From: Verrucomicrobiota bacterium
Lineage (GTDB): Bacteria; Verrucomicrobiota; Verrucomicrobiia; Limisphaerales; JAHDYP01
Reading direction: 5' to 3'
Assembly (NCBI GenBank): GCA_023383055.1
Contig: JAHDYP010000053.1
Span: 1-37,898 of the forward strand
DNA: 37,898 nt
The notes beneath the pieces are model-generated. The model was not told the DNA's origin. It saw nothing but the letters and a program-made list of their open reading frames with translations, and did no database searches. Position numbers and translations under genes: made by a program. This document shows, piece by piece, positions 21,810 to 29,721 of this stretch; within the stretch, counting starts at the first letter, position 1, and each line of letters begins with the position of its first letter.

Positions 21810-23426
21810 TCAGGAGTCTGGCGGGGCATCGCCCGCGGACTCTTCCGGGCCAGCGGGTCCCGCCGTCTTGACGCGTTGACCGGTGGGTGCCTCCCGGCGG
21901 GCTTCCAGGAAGGCTTTCAGCTCGGCCGCGGCCTTGCCGCCAAATCCAGCCACCGAAGCGATTTCCTCGACCGACACCAATTGAAGCCGGCGGACCGAGC
22001 CGAATCGTTTGAGCAGGGCCGCCTTGCGCTGTTCGCCGATGCCCGGGAACTCGTCCAATAAACTCTCCGAAATACGCTTGAGTCGGAGTTGAGCGTTGTA
22101 GGTGTTGGCGAGCCGGTGTGATTCATCGCGGACGCGCTGGAGGAGTTTCAGCGCGCCGGATTCGTGGCTCAGCCGCAGCGGTTCCTTCCGGCCGGGCAGG
22201 TGGATTTCCTCGAATTCCTTGGCCAACCCGATTACGGGGATCCGGTCGAGACCGAGTTTGGTCAGTTCGGCGCAGGCGGCGTTGAGTTGGCCCTTGCCGC
22301 CATCGATCAGAATCAGATCGGGCAGGCTCGCCTTTTCGCTGGTGACGGCCGAGGTGGGTGGGGATCTGTCCGCCGCCGCAGGTTGAGTCCTCAGATCTGA
22401 CATCAGCCGGGTGTATCTCCGGCGCACCGTCTCCGCCATGCAGGCGAAGTCATCCTGACCGACGACGGTGCGGATTTTGAATTTCCGATAACCGGCGCGA
22501 TCCGGGCGACCGTGGCGGAAGGTGACCATTGAGGCCACCGCGAAGGTTCCGCTGATGTTCGAGATATCGAATCCTTCGATTTGGGTTGGGGGGTTCGGGA
22601 GGTTCAAGGCGCGGGCCAATTCCGCGAGGTCCTTGTCGGGGTCGACCGCGACAGGGAGGGAGTAGGGGATACGGGCGAACGGGTTGACTTTGCGAGTGGT
22701 GTCTTCGATGTCGACGATGAGATCCCGCAGTTCGGCCGCTTTCTCGAAATCGAGCCGGGTGGCGGCCTTGCGCATTTGCGCGTCGAGTTGCGCCTTCATT
22801 TCGGCGCACTGGCCATCCAGGAAATCGCAGGCGGCATGGACCTGCATCAAGTATTGTTCGCGCGTCACATTCCCGATGCAGGGGGCGGTGCAGACTTTCA
22901 AATGAGCGTAGAGACAATGCTTGTAGTCCGCTTCACCCGGGGTGAACGGACGACAGCCACGCAGGTTGAACTTGTGTCGGACCAGGTTCAGCGTGCGTCG
23001 TAACGCGCCGGAATTGGCGAAGGGCCCGAAGTAACGCGCGCCGTCTTCGGTGCGGAGGCGGGTCAGGGTGAACCGGGGGATTGGGTCATTCAGGTTGATC
23101 TTCAGGAGCAGAAACCGTTTGTCGTCCCGGAAACTGATATTGTACCGGGGCCGGAATTCCTTGATCAATTTACCCTCGAGCAGGATCGCCTCCGGTTCGC
23201 TCCGCACCACGTGGACTTCGAGGTCGCGAATGGCTTCGACCAGCGCCCGGAACTTGGGATCCCAACCCAGGCGGCGGGAAGGTTGGAAATATTGGCTGAC
23301 GCGCCGCCGTAAATCGCGGGCCTTGCCCACGTAAATGACGGTGCCAAACCGGTCTTTCATAAGGTACACGCCCGGCTTGTGCGGGAGATTGCTGACCTTA
23401 CCGCTGATTTCGGCAGACGCGGCCAC
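21810..23426 (-). CDS. uvrC: Excinuclease ABC subunit C
   Basis: Nucleotide-excision-repair nuclease making both incisions with UvrB. 538 residues, shorter than the usual roughly 600. GIY-YIG nuclease domain at about 14-95 (PGVYLMKDRFGTVIYVGKARDLRRRVSQYF); four cysteines at 158, 171, 179 and 183 match the conserved set reported to hold an Fe-S cluster in UvrC; UVR (UvrB-binding) motif at about 212-240 (AATRLDFEKAAELRDLI); RNase H-like 3'-nuclease core with Asp287 in EGFDISNISG and His437 in RDESHRLAN; two helix-hairpin-helix motifs at about 457-507. A low-complexity linker (about 343-366) sits before LPDLILIDGGKGQLNAA. The ATG at 23426 is the natural start. No partner uvr genes are nearby. 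Confidence 0.95.
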   Translation of the reverse strand: MAASAEISGKVSNLPHKPGVYLMKDRFGTVIYVGKARDLRRRVSQYFQPSRRLGWDPKFRALVEAIRDLEVHVVRSEPEAILLEGKLIKEFRPRYNISFRDDKRFLLLKINLNDPIPRFTLTRLRTEDGARYFGPFANSGALRRTLNLVRHKFNLRGCRPFTPGEADYKHCLYAHLKVCTAPCIGNVTREQYLMQVHAACDFLDGQCAEMKAQLDAQMRKAATRLDFEKAAELRDLIVDIEDTTRKVNPFARIPYSLPVAVDPDKDLAELARALNLPNPPTQIEGFDISNISGTFAVASMVTFRHGRPDRAGYRKFKIRTVVGQDDFACMAETVRRRYTRLMSDLRTQPAAADRSPPTSAVTSEKASLPDLILIDGGKGQLNAACAELTKLGLDRIPVIGLAKEFEEIHLPGRKEPLRLSHESGALKLLQRVRDESHRLANTYNAQLRLKRISESLLDEFPGIGEQRKAALLKRFGSVRRLQLVSVEEIASVAGFGGKAAAELKAFLEARREAPTGQRVKTAGPAGPEESAGDAPPDS

Positions 23427-23555
23427 GCCCGAAGTCTAGCCGAAATGCCTGGCTTGTCGCCGTGGAATTTGGGGAGGGATCGACGCCGCCTCGGCGGGCT
23501 TGCGCGTCCGGTGGTGGATCCCCGATGATCGGATCGCCGCGGAGTGACCGCCGGG

Positions 23556-24137
23556 TTACACCGGGGTCGTGGAGGCGAGCTCCGGGTTTTCCATGAACGC
23601 GTAGCAGAGCATGTGGCAGATGCCCATTTGAGCGTCCTCGACGCGGCCGTAGTGGGTATCGTTGACGACAATGACCTGGTGGGCGAGATCAGCCATGCGG
23701 CCGCGCTTGGCCCCCACCAGGGCGATCGTGTGCAGACTGTTCTTGCGCGACCATTCCAGGGCTTTGACCAGGTTGGGCGAATTGCCGCTCACGCTCAGCG
23801 TGAGCACGAGGTCGCCCGCGCGGGCGTAGTTCATCAATTGGCGAACGAAAAGGTCCTCATAGGCATAGTCGTTCCCCAGCGCGGTCATCCAGCTCACATT
23901 GTCGTTCAAGGACAGGACGCGGAACCGGCGGTTCAGGCGATCCGACGAACCTTTGCCCAGGTCGGTCGCGAAATGTGACGCATTGGCCGCGCTGCCGCCG
24001 TTACCGAACACAAAGATCTGGCGATCCTCCCGCAGCGCCTGCTGGAAACGCTGAACCAGCGTGTCCACAGCATCGACCGGAATCGAATCCAGCGCGGCTT
24101 TCTGGGCGGCAACGTAACCGGCAATCCATTCTCTCAT
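23556..24137 (-). CDS. SIS-domain sugar-phosphate isomerase (GmhA/DiaA-like)
   Basis: 193-residue cytosolic SIS protein. The family signatures are FVFGNGGSAANASHFATDL (phosphosugar loop), LSLNDNVSWMTALGNDYAYEDLFVRQL, VLTLSVSGNSPNLVKALEW (second loop) and the C-terminal HYGRVEDAQMGICHMLCYAFME helix. The pattern is closest to GmhA, sedoheptulose-7-phosphate isomerase for ADP-heptose synthesis, and to the DiaA replication regulator which shares that fold; the two cannot be separated here. It starts 9 nt after the stop of a ROK kinase gene on the same strand, so the pair is probably one transcript, which favours a sugar-phosphate role. Confidence 0.82.
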   Translation of the reverse strand: MREWIAGYVAAQKAALDSIPVDAVDTLVQRFQQALREDRQIFVFGNGGSAANASHFATDLGKGSSDRLNRRFRVLSLNDNVSWMTALGNDYAYEDLFVRQLMNYARAGDLVLTLSVSGNSPNLVKALEWSRKNSLHTIALVGAKRGRMADLAHQVIVVNDTHYGRVEDAQMGICHMLCYAFMENPELASTTPV

Positions 24138-24146
24138 TACGGGGCA

Positions 24147-25115
24147 TTATTCCGCGCCGCGGTCCGGCTGCAAGCATTTCCCGGCCAGAAGCAAGGCGCC
24201 GACGGGCACCGCATCTTCGCCGAGCGTCGCCAGACGGACTGCCGGGCCCGGTTGGAAAGCGGTCATAATGAACGAAGCGAGGTGCCGCTGGACGGCGGCG
24301 CGCAAGGGTTCGCCGACGTTGGCCAGGCCTCCGCCCAGGATGATCACTTCGGGGTGAAAGAGATGGGTCACGTGTGACAGCCCGAAGGCGAGGTTGCGAG
24401 CGGTTTCCTCGAGGATGTCCGCGGCCAGCGAATCGTCACGCTGGAGGGCGGCGGTGAGGTGAATGGCCTCGCCGGAGGATAGGCCGGCGCATAACCTGGC
24501 GAGCACGGTTTCGGGGCGATTCCGACACCGCTGGCGGATAAGGCGGTCAACTGCCCAACCGGAACATAGGGATTCGACCGTGTCGCCTGCCATATTCAGT
24601 CGGACGTGGCCAATCTCCGCCTCACCTGGTTTTGCTCCGTGATAGATGGCGCCGTCCGCGACGAGACCGCCGCCCACGCCGCTGCCGAGTGTCACGTAGA
24701 AGGCGGGGTCATGGCCCACACCTGCCCCGCATTTGGCCTCCCCCAGCGCGGCGGTGTTTGCGTCGTTCTCGACCGTGACCGGCACTTGTGCGAGCGAGGT
24801 CAGCCATTCAAGCAAAGGGAACTCGTCCCAACCCTCGATCTGGTGCGAGCAGCGAATCCGACCTGTCTCGCGATCCACCGGCCCGCCGAAACCGACGCCG
24901 ATGGCGCTGAGTTGGAGTTGGGGCCGGAGGTCGGCCAGGCATTGCTCGATTTGCGCGCGGATTCCGGACCCGCCCCGGGTACGGTCGACCGTGAACCGGT
25001 GGCGGGTTCGGATCTGTCCGTCGCCGTTTCCGGAGACGATTTGCAGTTTGGTGCCGCCGATCTCGATGCCGAGACACGCCGTGGCCGGTGCCGGCAGGGG
25101 TTGAACGTCAGCCAT
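24147..25115 (-). CDS. ROK-family sugar kinase lacking the usual zinc-cluster cysteines
   Basis: 322 residues from the ATG at 25115 (ATG 25124 adds three residues). Phosphate-1 loop CLGIEIGGTKLQIVSGNGDG, AIGVGFGGPVD, and the catalytic VTVENDANTAALGEAKCGAG are all present, followed by FYVTLGSGVGGGLVADG and EIGHVRLNMAGDTVESLCSG, and a C-terminal LFHPEVIILGGGLAN. ROK kinases normally have CxCGxxGCxE shortly after the EIGH His; here only one Cys (in SLCSGWAVDR) remains, so structural zinc binding is likely lost. ROK kinases phosphorylate glucose, N-acetylglucosamine or similar sugars; the substrate is undetermined. A much longer in-frame upstream extension has no family resemblance and overlaps the sugar dehydrogenase gene, so it is rejected. 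Confidence 0.86.
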   Translation of the reverse strand: MADVQPLPAPATACLGIEIGGTKLQIVSGNGDGQIRTRHRFTVDRTRGGSGIRAQIEQCLADLRPQLQLSAIGVGFGGPVDRETGRIRCSHQIEGWDEFPLLEWLTSLAQVPVTVENDANTAALGEAKCGAGVGHDPAFYVTLGSGVGGGLVADGAIYHGAKPGEAEIGHVRLNMAGDTVESLCSGWAVDRLIRQRCRNRPETVLARLCAGLSSGEAIHLTAALQRDDSLAADILEETARNLAFGLSHVTHLFHPEVIILGGGLANVGEPLRAAVQRHLASFIMTAFQPGPAVRLATLGEDAVPVGALLLAGKCLQPDRGAE

Positions 25116-25213
25116 GAACGGCATTGTCGATCCGGGGCCTCTGCTGTCGAGTTCGATTTGAGGGGGATAGGGTGACAGCTTCGTGGGGAGACATTGCCGC
25201 GGGAAGCCGGGTT

Positions 25214-27691
25214 TTATGGGGTGGATTGCAGGATCCGGTAGAATCGCGGGATTCCGGATGGAGCGCCGGTATTGGGATCCGCGGCTTGCCCCGAGCCATC
25301 GGCATCGGTGGCGGCTTCCGTCAGCAGACTCCAATCGGTGAAATCGGGGGAGAACTCGACGCGATACGTCTGGATGGGAAGCCCGGTGAATCCCAATGAG
25401 ACGGTTCCCTGTGGATGGACTTGGGGGTTGCGGAATTCGGGTGCGATGCGGCTCTGGATCCAGCTGGCGAGCAGATCGATGGCAGCCTGGTTGAGCTTAT
25501 CGGTTGCGAGTGGGGGCATGTGGCCTGGGCCGAGGCGGCTGATTCGGGTGAGGAGCATTGAGGTCTCGAGGGAGCCTGGGGTGACAACCCGCTGATTGGG
25601 ATCGCCGGTGTTGTTGATCAGGGGGCCGTCAATGATGCCGGCGTCGGCCAGTGAAGTTGAGGGGCGGGCGTCCCAGAGACCGCGGGCGGTGCCGGCGGGT
25701 TGATGGCACTGGACGCAGTTGACGGTGAGATAAGAGCGGATGCGATCCTGCACGGTGGCGGAGGTATCATCGATAGCCACATGCTTCGGAAGCGTGGCGG
25801 CCTCAGTGACCGCTTCGTGGAAATAGCCCATCTGGCTCAGACCGAGAATCTGGTTGGTAACTACAGTGCCGAAGGCACGATCGCGATTGAGCTGGAAGGT
25901 GTCGAATCCGAGCGCATAGCCGGCCTCGGGGGTATGGCAGGCGAGACACTCGCTGCGGGAAGGGTAACGCCATGTTTGGGTGTAGGTGGAGCCAGCGGTG
26001 TAGCGCTGGATCGCTTCGTCACGGCCGCTCTCCGGCACCAGCGTCGCGTCCTTCTGGTCTTCGTTCCAGCGGTAGGTGAAACCGTGGACTCCGTCGTTGT
26101 TGCGCACGAGGAACCGGGTCTCGAGCCGGCGGCTGGACTCCGGGACGCCATTGGTGATCTCGAGGTCGAAGTGCTTGATCCAGACCGTCCCCGCGGGGAA
26201 CAGCCACGGTTGATCCGGGTTAAAGGCGATGAACTGGTCGGTGTCCGGCACGGAAAACCAGCGGGTCTTGACCGCGTCGTCGGACCAGAAGGGGGCATTG
26301 ACCTCGTAGGGCTCGATGCCGGCATGGGGCGTAAGCGAAGCGAGGTCAGCAAAGCTGCCCGTCTCGGCCAGGGTCGGTGGCAGAGGCGTGCCGGTGGAAT
26401 CCTGATTGTAGATCAGGCGGCGGATTCGGCCAGCGCTGATTTCGGCGACCAGGATGTCGCCGTTCGAAGGGTCGGTTCCGAAGGCGACAATGCCAGTGCC
26501 GGCGGTCAGTTTTCGCCAATCGGTGGCTTGAGTGCCGTCGTAGCGTAATGCCCAGATATTGCCGCTGCCGTAGTCGCCGAAGACATAATCGCCGTAGAGC
26601 TGAGAGATGCGGTCACCGCGATAAACCACGCCGCCGGTGACCGAGTTGCCGATATACGCGGGATCCCCGGAGCGGGGGTAGGCCAGGATGGGCGGCGCCA
26701 GAACGGTGCCCTCGGGTGGGGAGCCGGAGGAAGTTTGGATGCCTTCGAGGTAATTCCATCCGTAGTTTCCGCCCCGTTCGATGCGATTGATTTCTTCCCA
26801 GGCGCCCTGGCCAACGTCGCCGCAATAGAGCCAGCCGGTGGCGGGATCGAACGAGAACCGCCAGGGGTTGCGGAGGCCAACGGCCCAGAACTCGGTGCGC
26901 ACGTCGAGAGGATCGATCGATAATCCATTGAATTCCGTTGCCCCCACGAAAGGGTTATCCGATGGGATGGCGTAATTTGTGGTTGCGGCGGGGTGCGGGT
27001 TTGGCGTGAGGTTTCCGGGGCGCTGGTCCACGTCGAGTCGCAGAATGGCACAGAAGAAATCGCGGTCGATGAACTTGCTGTTGGCGTACTGGTCGCCGCC
27101 GCCGCCTTCGTCGCCCAGGGAGACATAGAGATAACCCTCGGGACCGAAATGGAGGTCACCGGCATTATGATTACCGGCCTGGTCGAATTGCGTGATGAGG
27201 GGCACTTCCGAAGCTGGGAGCGCCCGGTTGGGGTTGGTGGGATCGATCTCAAACCGGGCCAACCGGTCATGGAACCCGGTGCCGGCGCCGGTGGTGGTAT
27301 TGAGGGTGTAAAAGACGAAGAACTGGCGGTTGGTCTGGTAGCCGGGATGGAAGGCCAGCCCGAGCAATCCCCCCTCGCTCATCGGGTTTACTTTTTCGCT
27401 GATATCCAGGAAGAGCGTGAGATTCGGCTCGTCGAGGTTGGTGATGGCCTGGATGCGCCCGGCCTTTTCCACGATGAAAAGTCGATTCGTCTCGTGCGGA
27501 GGTGAGACGATCGCCACCGGGGCGGCGAAGCTAAGGCCCTGGAAGGCCGTGGTGACGGCGAAACCTTGAGTCGGGGGGACGATTGGAACTTGGAGGGTGG
27601 AGTTTTGGACTCGGCTGGGGAAATCCGCCAATAAGACCGAGGCAAAGGAGAGAAAGGCGAGGCTACGAAAGAACCGCGGTACGTACGTCAT
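25214..27691 (-). CDS. Secreted PQQ-dependent sugar dehydrogenase with C-terminal cytochrome-like region
   Basis: 825 residues with a signal peptide (MTYVPRFFRSLAFLSFASVLLA). Residues about 45-430 form a soluble glucose dehydrogenase/sorbosone dehydrogenase beta-propeller: LSFAAPVAIVSPPHETNRLFIVEKAG, GLLGLAFHPGYQTNRQFFVFYT, AGDLHFGPEGYLYVSLGDEGG, GLRNPWRFSFDPATGWLYCGDVGQ, GNYGWNYLEG. Residues about 450-720 resemble the SO_2930/HNE_0200-type region (VNAPFWSDDAVKTRWFSVP) and contain two CxxCH haem motifs, CLACH at 582-586 and CVQCH at 659-663, plus GHMPPL as possible Met ligand. The last 80 residues (LGFTGLPIQTYRVEFSPDFTDW, RFYRIL) are the secreted-protein C-terminal module also seen at 34.6 kb. 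Expected role: oxidise sugars in the periplasm and pass electrons to c-haem; PQQ and haem binding are inferred. Confidence 0.88.
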   Translation of the reverse strand: MTYVPRFFRSLAFLSFASVLLADFPSRVQNSTLQVPIVPPTQGFAVTTAFQGLSFAAPVAIVSPPHETNRLFIVEKAGRIQAITNLDEPNLTLFLDISEKVNPMSEGGLLGLAFHPGYQTNRQFFVFYTLNTTTGAGTGFHDRLARFEIDPTNPNRALPASEVPLITQFDQAGNHNAGDLHFGPEGYLYVSLGDEGGGGDQYANSKFIDRDFFCAILRLDVDQRPGNLTPNPHPAATTNYAIPSDNPFVGATEFNGLSIDPLDVRTEFWAVGLRNPWRFSFDPATGWLYCGDVGQGAWEEINRIERGGNYGWNYLEGIQTSSGSPPEGTVLAPPILAYPRSGDPAYIGNSVTGGVVYRGDRISQLYGDYVFGDYGSGNIWALRYDGTQATDWRKLTAGTGIVAFGTDPSNGDILVAEISAGRIRRLIYNQDSTGTPLPPTLAETGSFADLASLTPHAGIEPYEVNAPFWSDDAVKTRWFSVPDTDQFIAFNPDQPWLFPAGTVWIKHFDLEITNGVPESSRRLETRFLVRNNDGVHGFTYRWNEDQKDATLVPESGRDEAIQRYTAGSTYTQTWRYPSRSECLACHTPEAGYALGFDTFQLNRDRAFGTVVTNQILGLSQMGYFHEAVTEAATLPKHVAIDDTSATVQDRIRSYLTVNCVQCHQPAGTARGLWDARPSTSLADAGIIDGPLINNTGDPNQRVVTPGSLETSMLLTRISRLGPGHMPPLATDKLNQAAIDLLASWIQSRIAPEFRNPQVHPQGTVSLGFTGLPIQTYRVEFSPDFTDWSLLTEAATDADGSGQAADPNTGAPSGIPRFYRILQSTP

Positions 27692-27745
27692 GCGAGCATT
27701 TTCACCCGGGTGCGCGCCGAAGTCCAGAGATCAAATGCAAAGTGT

Positions 27746-28396
27746 TTAAAGGCAATACCTTGAGTTTGCCGCCTGAACGAAGGCCTCGGCCAGCCGGGTC
27801 AATTCCGGCCAGTCTTGGTGTTGCAGGATGGCTTTGGAGACCAAGGCCGAACCGACACCGAGGGCGGCTGCGCCCGCGCCGAGGAACTTCGCGGCGTTGT
27901 GAAGGTCGATGCCGCCCGTGGGAACAAACCGCAGGTGCGGCAGGGGGGCGAGCAGGGACTTGATGAAGTCGGGTCCGAGGGTATCGGCGGGGAACAACTT
28001 GACGAAATCGGCGCCGGATTCGTGAGCGAGTTGGGCTTCGGTGGGGGTATAGGCGCCCAGCATGACCGGACGATCGGCCTGGTGGGCGAGCGGGACCAAC
28101 TCGGGACGGAGTATCGGCGAGACAATGAACTGGGCGCCGGCTTCGAGCGCGGCGCTGCATTCGCCGGGTTTGAGCACGGTGCCGACTCCGATCAATGCGC
28201 GGTTGCCGAGGGCGGTGGTGGTATCGCGGATGGCGCGGAGGGCGTCCGGGGTGGATAGGGTGATTTCAATGGCGATCACACCGCCTTGGACCAGGGCCTC
28301 GGACAAAGGGCGGACCAAGTCCGGACTGGGCGCCCTGACCACGGCAATTATGCCGGGATCGAGCAGTCGGGAAATGATTGCGGCTTTCAGGCTCAT
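27746..28396 (-). CDS. eda: 2-keto-3-deoxy-6-phosphogluconate aldolase
   Basis: 216-residue class I aldolase of the Entner-Doudoroff pathway (KDPG to pyruvate and glyceraldehyde-3-phosphate; it often also handles KHG). Family landmarks are GIIAVVRAPSPDLVRPLSEALVQGGVIAIEITLSTPDA with Glu44, IGVGTVL, QFIVSPILRPEL, LGAYTPTEAQLAHESGADFVKLFPAD where Lys133 is the Schiff-base lysine (the same number as in E. coli), and VPTGGIDLHNAAKFLGAGAAALGVGSALV for the phosphate site. The ATG overlaps the stop of glcF (ATGA), the third gene of glcD-glcF-eda. The association with glycolate oxidase genes suggests 2-keto acid/glyoxylate metabolism; KHG cleavage yields glyoxylate and would fit (inference). Confidence 0.94.
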   Translation of the reverse strand: MSLKAAIISRLLDPGIIAVVRAPSPDLVRPLSEALVQGGVIAIEITLSTPDALRAIRDTTTALGNRALIGVGTVLKPGECSAALEAGAQFIVSPILRPELVPLAHQADRPVMLGAYTPTEAQLAHESGADFVKLFPADTLGPDFIKSLLAPLPHLRFVPTGGIDLHNAAKFLGAGAAALGVGSALVSKAILQHQDWPELTRLAEAFVQAANSRYCL

Positions 28397-29721
28397 GGCC
28401 GGAGGACGGTGTTCGCGGGAGTTTCGCGGCGATAGGCTTGAGCGAGCAGGCTGATCGGGTGGACGACCCGGGTGTCGACCCTGTGTTCGCGGGCGCCATT
28501 GATGAGTTGGAGGAGACAGCCGGAGTTGGCGGTAGCCACGGTCGGGGCCTGGGTGGCGCGGATGTGGCCCATTTTGCGGGAGAGGAGTTTTCCGGCCATT
28601 TCGGGTTGGGTGATGTTGTAGATGCCGGCGCTGCCGCAGCACCAATTGCTTTCGGGCAGTTCGACCAGGGTGAGATTGGGGATTAGGCGGAGCAGTTGAC
28701 GGGGTTGGGAGGTGATTTTTTGGCCGTGGCTGAGGTGACAGGACTCGTGGTAGGTGACGGTTTGCGGGGGTTGCCCCGCGGAGAGAGGGGGGCGGGTGCC
28801 GATCTCGATGAGCCATTCGTGGATGTCGCGGGCCTTGCGATCCCATTCGCGGGCTCGGGCGAGGTATTGCGGATCGTCGTGGAGCAGGCGGGCGTAGTGT
28901 TTGAGGTGAGAACCGCAGCCGCCCGCGTTCGAGATGATGGCGTCGAATTGGTCGGGTGGGAACAGATCGAGGCTGCGTCGGGCCAGGGTGCGAGCCAGTT
29001 CGGGTTCACCGTTGTGGCCGTGGAGTGAGCCGCAGCAGAACTGCCTGGGAGGGGTGACCACTTCGCAGCCGTTTTGGGCGAGCACTTCGACGGTGTCGCG
29101 GTTGACGTCGCTGAAGATCAGGTCCTGAACGCAGCCGGTGAGCATGGCCACGCGGAAGCGTTTGGGGCCGACCGGGGGCGTGATGGGCGCGATGAGTTCG
29201 GCGGAGAAGCGGGGCAGAATGGTGGGGGTCATCGCCTCGAGTTCGCGCAGCCGGGCGGGGAGGAGTTTCAAGATTCCCGAGGCGCGAACGAGGCGTTGCA
29301 GGCCGAGCCGCTGGTAAAGGCGCAGGAGTCGGCCTACGAAACGAAGCCAACGGAGATCCATGAAGAGCCAGGCCACCGTCAGTTTTCGGATCAGGCTACG
29401 TTTGGGGCTTTGCAGCACCCGGGTACGTTCCACTTCCGCGCGGGCATGTTCGAACAGTTCGGCGTAGTTGACTCCGGCAGGGCAGGCCGACATGCAGGCG
29501 AGGCAACCGAGGCAGAAGTACATTTCCTCGCCAAACACGCGGGTGACTTCGAGCCGGTCATCGGCGATCGCGCGCATGAGGGAGATGCGACCGCGCGGGC
29601 TGTGCCGTTCCAACCGGGTGTCGTCGTAGGTTGGGCACGTGGGGAGGCACAGTCCGCAGTGCATGCATTGCTGCACCACGGAGTAGTCGAAGTTCTTGAG
29701 GTGAGACCCGGCGCCGCTCAT
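28393..29721 (-). CDS. glcF: Glycolate oxidase iron-sulfur subunit
   Basis: 442 residues. The N-terminal ferredoxin-like part carries two 4Fe-4S motifs, CMHCGLCLPTCPTY and CLGCLACMSACPAG, separated by about 45 residues. The C-terminal part has two CCG-type (cysteine-rich, heterodisulfide-reductase-like) domains: VAMLTGCVQD...CCGSLHGHNGE and HESCHLSHGQ...NWCCGSAG, each typical of GlcF. It would accept electrons from GlcD and pass them to quinone. GlcE is not present in this window; in some bacteria GlcD and GlcF are found without it or it lies elsewhere. Start ATG overlaps the glcD stop (4 nt), and its stop overlaps the eda start, so all three are translationally coupled. Confidence 0.93.
   Translation of the reverse strand: MSGAGSHLKNFDYSVVQQCMHCGLCLPTCPTYDDTRLERHSPRGRISLMRAIADDRLEVTRVFGEEMYFCLGCLACMSACPAGVNYAELFEHARAEVERTRVLQSPKRSLIRKLTVAWLFMDLRWLRFVGRLLRLYQRLGLQRLVRASGILKLLPARLRELEAMTPTILPRFSAELIAPITPPVGPKRFRVAMLTGCVQDLIFSDVNRDTVEVLAQNGCEVVTPPRQFCCGSLHGHNGEPELARTLARRSLDLFPPDQFDAIISNAGGCGSHLKHYARLLHDDPQYLARAREWDRKARDIHEWLIEIGTRPPLSAGQPPQTVTYHESCHLSHGQKITSQPRQLLRLIPNLTLVELPESNWCCGSAGIYNITQPEMAGKLLSRKMGHIRATQAPTVATANSGCLLQLINGAREHRVDTRVVHPISLLAQAYRRETPANTVLRP

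Noticed and set aside
25116..25334. 70-residue N-terminal extension of the ROK kinase
   Set aside because: Overlaps the 3' end of the sugar dehydrogenase gene and has no family resemblance; ATG 25115 fits ROK starts.
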